From Bacillus paramycoides (GTDB lineage: Bacteria > Bacillota > Bacilli > Bacillales > Bacillaceae_G), in assembly GCF_001884235.1 (NCBI RefSeq), contig NZ_MAOI01000020.1, forward strand, positions 84,761 through 148,760: a stretch of DNA of 64,000 nucleotides, in the 5' to 3' direction. Below are positions 16,807 through 27,907 of the stretch, piece by piece. The stretch's first letter is position 1, and each line of letters begins with the position of its first letter. Both the position numbers and the translations under genes were made by a program. The notes under the pieces are model-generated. The model did not search any database. It was not told the origin of the DNA and was given only the letters and a program-made list of their open reading frames with translations.

Positions 16807-19143
16807 ATGAACAAAAAATTAGATCAAGAGCAAAAACGATTGGATAGCGTAATAGAAACTATTACGGAGCAAATTGATAAACTTGAAAACGAAACTGGCA
16901 GACGCCGAGCAGAAGTAATCAACATCCGTAAACACTTCTGGGATGATGTGAAAGTTAACACTGATACTTTTGACGATTATCTCGAAACAGTTATCAACTT
17001 AAGACAACAAGCTCAGTCACTAGCCGTAACACAAATCACCCATAAACATACCTTCAACCGACTTGCCGCGCTACGACGTATGCATAAAGCACCTTACTTC
17101 GGGCGAATTGATTTCAAAGAAGAAGGAGAAACAGGCGCAGAGCAAATTTATATCGGCGTCGCTACCCTTACTGATGCAAGCGGAGAAAATTTTCTTATAT
17201 ACGATTGGCGCGCACCTATTTCAAGTGTCTACTACGATTATCCACCAGGCCCTGCCGAGTACAGTACACCAGGAGGCGTAATCCGCGGCAATGTGGAGAA
17301 GAAATTACAATATATTATTCAAGGCGGCGTTATCGATTCAATGTTCGATACGAGCTTAACGATTGGAGATGAAATTTTACAACAAGCGCTCGGAAAAGGT
17401 ACAAACAAACATATGCAAAGTATAGTTGCTACTATCCAGCGCGAGCAAAATGAAATTATCCGTCACGACGAAGGGCGACTACTTATCGTTCAAGGAGCTG
17501 CTGGTAGTGGTAAAACATCGGCTGCCTTACAGCGAATCGCCTACTTACTATATAAATATCGCGAATGGCTAAAAGCTGATCAAATCATTCTCTTCTCCCC
17601 TAACTCCATGTTCAATAGCTACGTATCTAACGTATTGCCAGAACTCGGTGAAGAAAATATGCAGCAAGTTACATTCCAAGAGTACTTAAACCACAGACTA
17701 AGTAAGTCATTTGACGTTGAAGATCCTTATGAGCAATTAGAATATATGCTCACTGAAACGAATAGCTCTATCTATAAAACTAGAAATGCAAGCATTCGAT
17801 TTAAAGCATCAACTCACTTTTTCGAGACAATTCAAACGTACAGACAATCTCTCGAAACGTCCGGTATGTTATTTAAAGGAATGAAATTTAGAGGAAAACC
17901 AATTGTCTCTGCTAAACAAATTGCAGAACAATTTTATAATACTGATACCTCCCTCCGCTTCCATAATAGAATTGAAAAGTTAACGGAGTGGCTAAATAAA
18001 CAAATAGATGAAATTGAAAAAACAGAACTGAAAAAACCTTGGGTAGAAGAAGAAATTGAATTACTTAGTAAAGATGAATATCAAAAAGCTTATAAGTATT
18101 TACAGAAAAAAGGTGAGTTTGACGAAAACTCCTTTACTGATTATGAGAAAGAAACGAAAGTACTCGGACGTATGATTGTCCGTAAAAAATTGAAGCCGTT
18201 GCGTAAAGGTGTTCAAACGCTACGCTTCATCAATTTCACAGGAATATATAAACAACTCTTCACAGATGCATCATGGGTTACTGGAGAAAAACCTAAAGAA
18301 TGGGACGACATTTGCTCTCTAACGGTGAACATGTTAGATGAAGGAAAACTATATTACGAGGATGCTACTCCATTTTTACTTTTAAAAGAATTAATTGAAG
18401 GGTTCCAAACAAACAGATCAATTAAACATATACTCGTAGATGAAGCACAAGATTATTCTCCGTTTCAGTTCGAGTTTTTAAAACGTCTCTTCCCTGCCGC
18501 AAAAATGACGGTACTCGGAGACTTTAACCAAGCGATATTCGCTCACGCTAGTGAAACAGTTGATTTCCATACACTCACTAGCTTATATGGACCTGATGAA
18601 ACATACGGTATCAACTTAACTCGTAGCTATCGCTCAACAAAACCGATCATTGAATTTACACGTGATCTCGTACCGGAAGGCAAGAATATTAACGCCTTTG
18701 AACGAGGCGGCGAGAAACCTACATTGACTAAGGTTTCTGATTACAGCGAACTGCATGACCATATCACTTCCAAAGTCGCTGAATTACAAAAACAAAAGCA
18801 CAATACGATCGCAATTATATGTAAATCCGCAGCTGAAAGCGCCGCTGCGTACGAAGCACTCAGCCATATCGAGAATATTAAACTCGTGAAAAGTAACTCA
18901 GCTGAGTACGAACAAGGTATCGTCATCATACCTGCTTACTTAGCGAAAGGTATCGAATTTGACGCTGTCATTATTTACAATGCAAATAATGAAGTATATA
19001 GCGATGAGAGCGTTCGTAGATTGTTTTACACTGCTTGTACGCGCGCGATGCATGAATTGCAGCTTTATAGCGTTGGTGAGGTTAGTCCTTTTGTAATGGG
19101 GGCTGATTCAGAGAGCTTTGAGCTTATAACTAAGACACCTTGA
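16807..19143 (+). CDS. helD: HelD, RNA polymerase recycling helicase-like ATPase
   Basis: 778 residues, like the 774 of B. subtilis HelD. N-terminal coiled coil (about 1-75) that enters the polymerase secondary channel, then a superfamily 1 helicase core: Walker A GAAGSGKTS near residue 231, DEAQDYSPFQ near 548, GDFNQAIFA, LTRSYRST near 605, and the closing motif AYLAKGIEFDAVIIYNA near 720. HelD binds core RNA polymerase and uses ATP to release stalled complexes from DNA. Ribosome site AAAGGAG. Monocistronic. Confidence 0.88.
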   Translation: MNKKLDQEQKRLDSVIETITEQIDKLENETGRRRAEVINIRKHFWDDVKVNTDTFDDYLETVINLRQQAQSLAVTQITHKHTFNRLAALRRMHKAPYFGRIDFKEEGETGAEQIYIGVATLTDASGENFLIYDWRAPISSVYYDYPPGPAEYSTPGGVIRGNVEKKLQYIIQGGVIDSMFDTSLTIGDEILQQALGKGTNKHMQSIVATIQREQNEIIRHDEGRLLIVQGAAGSGKTSAALQRIAYLLYKYREWLKADQIILFSPNSMFNSYVSNVLPELGEENMQQVTFQEYLNHRLSKSFDVEDPYEQLEYMLTETNSSIYKTRNASIRFKASTHFFETIQTYRQSLETSGMLFKGMKFRGKPIVSAKQIAEQFYNTDTSLRFHNRIEKLTEWLNKQIDEIEKTELKKPWVEEEIELLSKDEYQKAYKYLQKKGEFDENSFTDYEKETKVLGRMIVRKKLKPLRKGVQTLRFINFTGIYKQLFTDASWVTGEKPKEWDDICSLTVNMLDEGKLYYEDATPFLLLKELIEGFQTNRSIKHILVDEAQDYSPFQFEFLKRLFPAAKMTVLGDFNQAIFAHASETVDFHTLTSLYGPDETYGINLTRSYRSTKPIIEFTRDLVPEGKNINAFERGGEKPTLTKVSDYSELHDHITSKVAELQKQKHNTIAIICKSAAESAAAYEALSHIENIKLVKSNSAEYEQGIVIIPAYLAKGIEFDAVIIYNANNEVYSDESVRRLFYTACTRAMHELQLYSVGEVSPFVMGADSESFELITKTP

Positions 19144-19162
19144 TGATTCAAGGTGTCTTTTT
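19134..19162 (+). terminator. Terminator of helD
   Basis: GACACCTTGA / TCAAGGTGTC, loop of four, five T; overlaps the helD stop. Confidence 0.85.
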
Positions 19163-19224
19163 ACGCAGGACTTACACCTTTAAAGTAGAATATATAATTT
19201 TAGAAAAAATTAAGGAGTGAAAAG

Positions 19225-19788
19225 ATGAACCAATATTTCATTGCTATTTATGACGGTGAGTTTCCTATCGAAAAATTACATACCATTTTACAGTCTAATC
19301 CCACTTTTACCGAACTAAACGTCCGCACCATTTCAATCTCATCACCAAGACCTTTCACCTTATTAGTTGGAGAAGAAAACGATGCACTCACAACTGGACT
19401 TACAGACAAATACCACTTATTAACGAAAGAATTACAAGAACTAGAAGAACAAGAAAGGTACTATTACGTATACGATTATAAAATTAGAAAGACCGTCGAT
19501 AATCCTACCGAAAAATGCTTTCCATTAGCCAAAATCAATATAAGTGTTACGAAATTCCATAAGATGATTCAAAAAGTAAAGGACTTAAAACGCCCTGTAT
19601 TTGCAGGTTATAACATCTCTCCTCATGATTCAGATGTACTTACAATTGATGTACTTCTTTCTTCTCATTCATTGGATCCTAACACTTCCGAAAAAGATGC
19701 GGAAGAACACTTATATTTACAACAATTAGCCGAAACACTTTCTCGTTCTGAATTATGTACTTCTATTAAAGCAAGTTCACTTATTTAA
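19225..19788 (+). CDS. Hypothetical cytoplasmic protein
   Basis: 187 residues, ribosome site AAGGAG seven bases before ATG. No signal peptide or membrane segment. Mixed alpha/beta pattern with tyrosine-rich YYYVYDYK (about 88-95) and a C-terminal acidic helix EKDAEEHLYLQQLAETL. Followed by an inverted repeat GGGTTAT/ATAACCC (19798-19818). I do not recognise the family and neighbours give no hint. Confidence 0.6.
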   Translation: MNQYFIAIYDGEFPIEKLHTILQSNPTFTELNVRTISISSPRPFTLLVGEENDALTTGLTDKYHLLTKELQELEEQERYYYVYDYKIRKTVDNPTEKCFPLAKINISVTKFHKMIQKVKDLKRPVFAGYNISPHDSDVLTIDVLLSSHSLDPNTSEKDAEEHLYLQQLAETLSRSELCTSIKASSLI

Positions 19789-19893
19789 ACACAACAAAAG
19801 GGTTATTTTTCATAACCCTCTACGTACCATCTATTATTTACGTTTGTAATTGATCATAATAGTGAATTCTTTTACATACAACTTATAACGAAA

Positions 19894-19924
19894 ACACCTT
19901 GATAATCATCAAGGTGTCTTTTTC
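19894..19924. terminator. Terminator of the ECF/PadR/SEDS operon
   Basis: ACACCTTGAT / ATCAAGGTGT with a four-base loop; overlaps the stop of the SEDS gene on the minus strand. Its arms resemble the helD terminator. Confidence 0.75.
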
Positions 19925-21174
19925 ATTCTAAACGACATATCTTTACGTCGATATACACTTAACACGATCCCCATTAAAAGCGCATGAAATACAGTCGGCG
20001 TTAATCCGTAGCTAATAAAAGGTAAAGATATAGCAGTAATCGGTAATAAACCTAAAATCATGCCCACATTATAAACGAACTGGACGACAAAAAGAGTCAT
20101 TCCTCCAACGAGAAGCAATTTACCGTACCGATCATTTATTTTATAAGATATGACTATTAATCTTGCTACAAAAAGAGAAAGAATGAAAACAAGGATCAGT
20201 GCAAGGAAATACCCATAATAGTAAGTCAAACTTGCAAATACAAAATCAGTATCTGAAGCAGGGATAAACTTTATATCTCCATATGTACCAAACCAACCTG
20301 CTGACGACATTACCTCTTTTAAACGTATATACATAAACCCTGCGCCACCTGCATCACGCTCTGGATTTAAATACCCTAGAAATCTATCCAAGTGGTATCC
20401 TGAGGACCAGGATAAGGATACCCTGATAATAAATAAACAAATTGGTACAATTGTAATAATCAATGCCTTCTTCTTCCCTAACTTACTCCACCACAGCATA
20501 ATGAATACCATCGTGATATAGATAAAAATTGACGAAAGAGTTGATACAATTAAAAATAAATACAAAGAAAATAAATACAAAACCACAAGATGCATAACCT
20601 TTAACCTACTATTATTGAAAAAAGAAGCCCAGGCTAGAAAAAAGAACGGCACTGCCATTAAACAGTCAATTGCAATGGGACCAATTTTCATTAACGGCTC
20701 TCCAGTCAACGAAGCGTTTGGAAAACAGTATAAAATTAAAAGGATAAGTACTCCGATTGTGTAAAACAACCATCCCATTCTCTCTAATTTCCGATAATCA
20801 ATTAGCATCATCCCAAAAGCTGTTACAACACCAAGAATAGCAAATATCACCTTATTCATTATTACATCATTCGTATATCCAAAAGCGAGAACTGGCAAAA
20901 AGCCTAGCCCCATAGCAGTCACTAACAAAATAATTAGAAACCAATCAACCTTTGGCTTATGAAGTTTGTTAAGTTCTTGACCAAGTTTAATTGGACTTCC
21001 CATTTGTTCAACAGCTTTGTCTTCAGCAACTTCCTCACTTAATCCTCTCTCTATCCACGTGTTCTTCGCCTGTTTTAAGTGAAAATCTAGTTCTGTTGCC
21101 ACGAAGCTCTTCGCTTCTTTTGATTTAATATGAGTGGTAACTTCTTTTAAAAAATGCTCCCCTTTTTTGTTCAA
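19909..21174 (-). CDS. SEDS (FtsW/RodA/SpoVE) family protein with N-terminal permease-prefix domain
   Basis: 421 residues. Residues 1-75 form a helical 'permease prefix' type domain (KEAKSFVATELDFHLKQAK...), then about ten membrane helices. SEDS landmarks present: RFLGYLNPERD, then a TDFVFA loop with the Asp equivalent to the catalytic residue of RodA, and PFISYG near the C-terminus. Expected to act as a peptidoglycan glycosyltransferase. Third gene of an operon with an ECF sigma and a PadR regulator, seven bases after padR. The prefix domain, also found in stress-linked permeases, may link it to signalling. Not FtsW or RodA proper. Confidence 0.8.
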   Translation of the reverse strand: MNKKGEHFLKEVTTHIKSKEAKSFVATELDFHLKQAKNTWIERGLSEEVAEDKAVEQMGSPIKLGQELNKLHKPKVDWFLIILLVTAMGLGFLPVLAFGYTNDVIMNKVIFAILGVVTAFGMMLIDYRKLERMGWLFYTIGVLILLILYCFPNASLTGEPLMKIGPIAIDCLMAVPFFFLAWASFFNNSRLKVMHLVVLYLFSLYLFLIVSTLSSIFIYITMVFIMLWWSKLGKKKALIITIVPICLFIIRVSLSWSSGYHLDRFLGYLNPERDAGGAGFMYIRLKEVMSSAGWFGTYGDIKFIPASDTDFVFASLTYYYGYFLALILVFILSLFVARLIVISYKINDRYGKLLLVGGMTLFVVQFVYNVGMILGLLPITAISLPFISYGLTPTVFHALLMGIVLSVYRRKDMSFRMKKTP

Positions 21175-21181
21175 CTTTTTC

Positions 21182-21589
21182 TCACTCCTGTACTAAGCCT
21201 TTTAATATAAATCGTGCCTTTGTAGAATTTTTTTCTGCCTTTCGTAGCATCTTTCTTCCCTTATCATTTAATTGATAATATTTAGCTCCTGAATGATCCC
21301 AACTCGATTGGATAAAACGATTCTGTTCTAGACGATGTAATACGGTATATAAAAACCCTTCATTTCCTTCGAATTTTTGAATTCCTCTCCCCCGCAATAG
21401 CCCTGCCAGTTCGTACCCTGTTTTTTCATTACTGAGAAGTTGTAAAACCGCTAAAGAGATGTCTTCTTCATTTTCTTGTGATTGATTGATTTTTTCACGC
21501 ACCTGCTTCCGATGCTGATCAGAAAAACTCAAATGTTTAAAAGTTGTATTCTCCATTGATTTTCGTAGGCCTTTTAATCGCTCTTCCAT
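21182..21589 (-). CDS. PadR family regulator
   Basis: 135 residues. An N-terminal extension of about 40 residues precedes the winged helix ISLAVLQLLSNEKTGYELAGLLRGRGIQKFEGNEGFLYTVLHRLEQNRFIQSSW, with YYQLNDKGRKML as the wing and end. Between the sigma and SEDS genes with overlapping or near-overlapping boundaries, so it likely controls this operon or acts with the sigma factor. PadR/permease-prefix pairs are common in Firmicutes. Confidence 0.8.
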   Translation of the reverse strand: MEERLKGLRKSMENTTFKHLSFSDQHRKQVREKINQSQENEEDISLAVLQLLSNEKTGYELAGLLRGRGIQKFEGNEGFLYTVLHRLEQNRFIQSSWDHSGAKYYQLNDKGRKMLRKAEKNSTKARFILKGLVQE

Positions 21590-21593
21590 TTGA

Positions 21594-22127
21594 TTATTCC
21601 TCCAATCCTTTCTTCAATAGTTCCTTAGCTTTTTTCAGTCTTGTTTTTATCGTGTTTTCCTTCACTTCTATTACAATAGCAATATCTTTAATTGATAATT
21701 CTTCATAATAAAATAGGTAAATGACTTCTCGATATTTTATCGGTAAATTCATTACTGCAGAAGCCAACCTACGGTCTTCTGCATTTTGAATAACAGTTTG
21801 TTCAACACTTTCTTTTTGACTCCCAATATACGTAAATTCATCCTCTGTAACGATTACCTTTTTGTTATACCAACTTTTTATATAGTCTTTACAATGATTA
21901 ATGGCAATTCTCCACAACCATGTTTTTACATTTGATTTCCCTTTGTATGTATGAAGAGATTTATAGCATTTCACAAATATATCTTGCGTTAAGTCTTCAG
22001 CGACCTCTTTATTATTCACATATGAATACACAAGCTGTAGGATCTCCTGACCATACTTGTTCATTATTTCATCGATAAGGTCATCCTTATCTTCTATTTC
22101 AAACGCTTCTACCGTTAATTCATCCAC
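21594..22127 (-). CDS. ECF-type RNA polymerase sigma factor
   Basis: 177 residues, GTG start with GGAGG seven bases upstream. Region 2: VYSYVNNKEVAEDLTQDIFVKCYKSL...FKGKSNVKTWLWRIAINHCKDY type motifs (about residues 35-85). Region 4: LPIKYREVIYLFYYEELSIKDIAIVIEVKENTIKTRLKKAKELL (about 130-172). No anti-sigma gene is adjacent; the PadR and SEDS genes take that place. An ECF-like promoter stands directly upstream, suggesting autoregulation. Which B. cereus group ECF this is cannot be named from sequence alone. Confidence 0.85.
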   Translation of the reverse strand: MDELTVEAFEIEDKDDLIDEIMNKYGQEILQLVYSYVNNKEVAEDLTQDIFVKCYKSLHTYKGKSNVKTWLWRIAINHCKDYIKSWYNKKVIVTEDEFTYIGSQKESVEQTVIQNAEDRRLASAVMNLPIKYREVIYLFYYEELSIKDIAIVIEVKENTIKTRLKKAKELLKKGLEE

Positions 22128-22150
22128 ATCATTTCCTCCTTCCCATTTAT

Positions 22151-22178
22151 TAGACGACGCACTCCATGGAAAAGTTTT
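22151..22178 (-). promoter_or_regulatory. ECF-type promoter of the sigma operon
   Basis: Minus strand: AAAAC at 22178-22174, 17-base spacer, CGTCTA at 22156-22151, 23 bases before the sigma start. AAC at -35 and CGTC at -10 are the marks of SigM/SigW/SigX-class promoters, so the operon likely transcribes itself. 22180-22347 shows only a weak TACGG/CCGTA hairpin. Confidence 0.65.
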
Positions 22179-22347
22179 ATAAATTCATAAAAAAATACGG
22201 CTGGCAATGTCCATACCGTTTTTTGAAACCTTAATTTTTCTTTACCGAGAGTAAATCATTTATTTTACCGACGTTCATTTAATTGGACTTACTCATTGCC
22301 CCCTGCACTTTACACACTAATGAGCCATTTATTTTTATACGTATGTC

Positions 22348-22376
22348 TTGTCCCCTATTCTGAAAAATAATACAAT
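22348..22376 (+). promoter_or_regulatory. SigA promoter for the small basic membrane protein
   Basis: TTGTCC, 17 bases, TACAAT; 80 bases before ATG 22457. Confidence 0.55.
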
Positions 22377-22456
22377 TAAAAAGTAACTTAATAACGCTAT
22401 AACTAGTAGGTGTGGTAATCATCTCTTCCATTTCGAAAAAAGGGGGAGGTGATATA

Positions 22457-22621
22457 ATGATCGCGATGTTTATAGTCAAATTAGTGTATGGTATCCTAAC
22501 CGGAGCTGGCGTTGTCATCGGTAGAAGATACGTCGGTCCGTGGCTAATTTCTGTATACAAAAAAGCGAGAACCACCCTGCTTCGTGGAAAAGGTAAGGGC
22601 GGTTCTCGGCTAAAACGTTAA
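22457..22621 (+). CDS. Small basic membrane protein
   Basis: 54 residues from ATG 22457, with GGGGGAGGTGAT upstream. One hydrophobic helix (MFIVKLVYGILTGAGVVIG) followed by a strongly basic tail (KKARTTLLRGKGKGGSRLKR). The last third of the gene also forms a strong hairpin in the DNA/RNA (CGAGAACC..CCCT with AGGG..GGTTCTCG, 22566-22608). Looks like a peptide that inserts in membranes; could be a toxin-like or regulatory small protein. Not recognised. Confidence 0.55.
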   Translation: MIAMFIVKLVYGILTGAGVVIGRRYVGPWLISVYKKARTTLLRGKGKGGSRLKR

Positions 22622-22676
22622 TGTAATTGTCTCATAACCGCACCTACTACCACCACAATAGCAAGTTAGGTTACAC

Positions 22677-22715
22677 AAGGCAGAAGTTTCTCAGGCTTCT
22701 GTCTTCTTTATTTTA
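22677..22715 (+). terminator. Terminator
   Basis: AAGGCAGAAG / CTTCTGTCTT (one G-T pair) then CTTTATTTT; closes the small-protein transcript. Confidence 0.7.
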
Positions 22716-22780
22716 TGCAAAATTCATACTAAATACTCTATCATCATTGTAACACATTATATTTATTTGTAGTCAAGATA

Positions 22781-22813
22781 AAAAACACCTGAAGGGCTCT
22801 CCTTCAGGTGTTT
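22781..22813 (-). terminator. Terminator of glpD
   Basis: AAACACCTGAAGG / CCTTCAGGTGTTT with a five-base loop; on the minus strand followed by TTTATC. Confidence 0.85.
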
Positions 22814-22820
22814 CTCTATT

Positions 22821-24503
22821 TTATGCTAACGCAGCTGCCTGCTCTTGTTGATCGACAGGAATTACAGCGTCTGTTAATGCTTTTTCTAGTTCTGCTGTGT
22901 ATTTCATTTGCTCTTCTTTACTCCAGCCTAGTTTCGCAGCCATGTAGTTGATTACTGCTTCTTTCCACTCGTATACCCAGTGAATGTTGAAGAATACAGC
23001 ACCTCTGCGGCGTACGAAGAAGTCAACTGGTTTCGCTGTCATTTCGTAATCCATCGCGTATACAAGCGGGATTAGAACGTCTAACGGCATGTTGTATTCT
23101 TTCGCTTCGTCTTTATGTTTTTTCGCTAAGTCGAATAGTACGTCAACGTTAGAGCCATAGAATTTCGCGAACTCTTCAGCTTGAGCTGTCGTTAAACCGT
23201 ATTTCGTACCTTCGCCTGCTTTTTTCGCGATAAATGCTGGGAATCCGTGTGAACCACTTACATGACCACCAGAGATTGGCATATGTTTCGTATCGCTCTT
23301 CGGATATGCGCTATGTCCTTCTTTTTGTAATAGATTCGTTACGTAGTCTACTACCATTTCAGCCATTTTACGGTATCCTGTTAATTTACCACCTGCGATT
23401 GTAATTAAACCAGATTCAGAAGTCCAAATTTCATCTTTACGAGAAATTTCAGATGCACTCTTACCTTCTTCATAAATTAATGGACGTACACCAGCCCAGC
23501 TTGACTCGATGTCTTTTTCCGTAATTTTCACGCTTGGGAACATGTAATTAATCGCATTAATGATATATGTGCGATCCTCTGTTGTCATTTGTGGTACAGC
23601 TGCATCTTTATCATAGAACGTATCTGTTGTACCTACGTATGTTTTTCCTCCGCGAGGAATCGCGAACACCATACGTTTATCTGGTGTATCGAAGTAAATT
23701 GCTTGCCCTAACGGGAAACGTTTTTGGTCAATTACTAAGTGAACACCTTTTGATAACTGAAGTACTTTTCCTTTTTTCGAGTTATCTTTTTCACGAAGTG
23801 TATCTACCCAAGGACCAGCTGCGTTTACAATTTTCTTACCGTAAACTTCGTACACTTCTCCGTCTAGTAAATCGATTACACGAACACCACATACTTTTCC
23901 ATCTTTATATAAGAAACTGTCTACTTTTGCGTAGTTTACAGCTTTTGCGCCACGCTCAATCGCTTCTTTCATTACTTCAATTGTAAGACGCGCATCGTCT
24001 GTACGATATTCTACGTAGTAACCGCCGCCTTTTAATCCTTCTTGTTTTACAAGAGGTTCTTTGTTCAGCGTTTCTTCACGGTTAAACATCTTTCTGCGCT
24101 CGCTTCGTTTTACACCTGCTAAGAAGTCGTATACACGAAGACCAATTGAAGTACTGAATGATCCGAACGTGCCACCTGTATGGAACGGAAGTAACATCCA
24201 CTCTGGTGTTGTTACATGGGGACCGTTCTCATATACGATCGCACGCTCTTTCCCCACCTCTGCTACCATTTTCACTTCAAGTTGTTTTAAATAACGTAAA
24301 CCGCCGTGTACAAGTTTCGTTGAACGACTTGATGTACCTGCTGCAAAGTCCTGCATTTCAAACACAATCGTTGATAACCCGCGTGTTGCTCCATCTAATG
24401 CAATACCAGAACCAGTAATACCTCCACCAATTACGATCACATCTAACTCTTGTTTATTTACTCCGTTTAATACGTCTTTACGTTGTTTACTTGAAAATTT
24501 CAT
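22821..24503 (-). CDS. glpD: Aerobic glycerol-3-phosphate dehydrogenase
   Basis: 560 residues from ATG 24503, chosen for the GGGAGGAAT ribosome site. FAD-binding N-terminus DVIVIGGGITGSGIALDGATRGLSTIVFE (about residues 19-47), then GTSSRSTKLVHGGLRYL, a hallmark of GlpD. Oxidises sn-glycerol-3-phosphate to dihydroxyacetone phosphate at the membrane, passing electrons to menaquinone. Lies after glpFK and behind its own terminator-type leader, so it is transcribed separately and probably controlled by GlpP. Confidence 0.95.
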   Translation of the reverse strand: MKFSSKQRKDVLNGVNKQELDVIVIGGGITGSGIALDGATRGLSTIVFEMQDFAAGTSSRSTKLVHGGLRYLKQLEVKMVAEVGKERAIVYENGPHVTTPEWMLLPFHTGGTFGSFSTSIGLRVYDFLAGVKRSERRKMFNREETLNKEPLVKQEGLKGGGYYVEYRTDDARLTIEVMKEAIERGAKAVNYAKVDSFLYKDGKVCGVRVIDLLDGEVYEVYGKKIVNAAGPWVDTLREKDNSKKGKVLQLSKGVHLVIDQKRFPLGQAIYFDTPDKRMVFAIPRGGKTYVGTTDTFYDKDAAVPQMTTEDRTYIINAINYMFPSVKITEKDIESSWAGVRPLIYEEGKSASEISRKDEIWTSESGLITIAGGKLTGYRKMAEMVVDYVTNLLQKEGHSAYPKSDTKHMPISGGHVSGSHGFPAFIAKKAGEGTKYGLTTAQAEEFAKFYGSNVDVLFDLAKKHKDEAKEYNMPLDVLIPLVYAMDYEMTAKPVDFFVRRRGAVFFNIHWVYEWKEAVINYMAAKLGWSKEEQMKYTAELEKALTDAVIPVDQQEQAAALA

Positions 24504-24524
24504 GGTAATTCCTCCCTTTGATAA

Positions 24525-24586
24525 CGAAAAAAGAGACCACAAACTCCGCTATAGATTTCGCCTCTATAGCGCGTTGTGGTCTCTCC
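24525..24586 (-). promoter_or_regulatory. glpD leader terminator / GlpP antitermination site
   Basis: Minus strand: GAGACCACAA...TTGTGGTCTC long stem with inner CTATAGAGGC/ GCGGAG-type pairing, followed by TTTTTT and then 20 bases to the glpD ribosome site. A terminator inside a leader is what GlpP overrides in B. subtilis in the presence of glycerol-3-phosphate. Confidence 0.75.
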
Positions 24587-24636
24587 AAATCTCCTACCGA
24601 ATTATTAACTTGTCACCATTATAACACTGTTTATGA

Positions 24637-26962
<2,326 letters not shown>

Positions 26963-26981
26963 AAAATCCCTCCACAATCAA

Positions 26982-26995
26982 TTTAAACGCTTTTA
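26982..26995. promoter_or_regulatory. cre-like site in the glpF leader
   Basis: TTTAAACGCTTTTA, close to the CcpA consensus TGWAANCGNTNWCA with mismatches at the ends. Would give catabolite repression of glpFK. Confidence 0.4.
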
Positions 26996-27033
26996 AATGT
27001 GATAGAGGTAAAATGAATGGCCATTCGTTTTTT

Positions 27034-27105
27034 TCAAAAGAAAAAGATCCACAGCTTACATGCTTCTATATACAATATATAGAAACAATAAAATGTGGAT
27101 CTCTT
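27034..27105 (-). promoter_or_regulatory. glpF leader terminator / GlpP antitermination site
   Basis: Minus strand: AGATCCACA (27102-27094) pairs with TGTGGATCT (27053-27045), inner TATATAG pairing, then TTTTTCTTTTG. It lies about 70 bases upstream of the glpF start. Same architecture as the glpD leader. Confidence 0.75.
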
Positions 27106-27188
27106 CTTTTCTCCGTCACGTTTATTAACTTGTCTATAATGTTAACCGTTAATGAAAGCGGTGTCAACATAATTATTTCACATTTCCG

Positions 27189-27749
27189 TCACTTTTTTTG
27201 GTAATATTTCCATAGCTCGCGTTTTGACGTCGTAATTGCTGTCGCACCAGCATTTAAAGCTTTCTCCACATCATCAACTGTACGAATGAAACCACCCGCT
27301 AAAATCGGGACACCAGTACGCTCTTTCATTTCAGCGATGACATCCGTTAACGCTCCAGGGAGCACCTCAATATAATCAGGCTTCGTCTTTTCTAAAAGAT
27401 TGCAACTTTTCTCCATCGCACTAGAATCAATTAAAAAGATACGCTGAATTGCCACAACACCCTTTTGCTTCGCCTTCATAATAACGCTCGCCTTTGTCGA
27501 AAGTAATCCGTACGGTCTAAACTCCTGGCATAAATACTCCGTCGCATGCCCATCACTCTGCAGGCCATGAATTAAATCCACATGTAAAAACACCTTTTTA
27601 CAATATTGCTTCGCAAGTGACACAACACTCTTTAATTGACCGACATGAATATCTAAAATAACGATATACTCATACGAACTATGTAATAACTTTTCCAAAT
27701 CTTTAATTTGCCTCACTGCCGGCAAAATCTTCTGTTCATGAAATTCCAT
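27189..27749 (-). CDS. glpP: Glycerol uptake operon antiterminator GlpP
   Basis: 186 residues, TIM-barrel-like GlpP family. Motifs VFLHVDLIHGLQSDGHATEYLCQEFRP-type region (about residues 53-80), IEVLPGAL, and GVPILAGGFIRTVDDVEKALNAGATAITTS. In B. subtilis GlpP with glycerol-3-phosphate binds glpFK and glpD leaders and prevents termination. It stands just upstream of the glpF leader and is transcribed in the same direction. Confidence 0.93.
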   Translation of the reverse strand: MEFHEQKILPAVRQIKDLEKLLHSSYEYIVILDIHVGQLKSVVSLAKQYCKKVFLHVDLIHGLQSDGHATEYLCQEFRPYGLLSTKASVIMKAKQKGVVAIQRIFLIDSSAMEKSCNLLEKTKPDYIEVLPGALTDVIAEMKERTGVPILAGGFIRTVDDVEKALNAGATAITTSKRELWKYYQKK

Positions 27750-27907
27750 TCTAACTGTCCCCTTCTTTATGGCATCCTATCCTTTATAGTACACAATTTG
27801 CGTGAAAAGAACAGCTAGTGTAGGGAATTTCTTTCAATTTACTCATACAAACAAAAACGCCATCCCTTCCTATATCTCTATAGAAAGAATAGCGCACATC
27901 TCCATTT

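Noticed and set aside
22279-22575. 98-codon minus-strand frame overlapping the small basic membrane protein
   Set aside because: The plus-strand gene has a good promoter and ribosome site; this one has neither, although its last 50 codons outside the overlap cannot be excluded.
23567-23986. 139-codon open frame opposite glpD
   Set aside because: Lies entirely antisense inside glpD, has no ribosome site, and its translation is a low-complexity mirror of the glpD codons.
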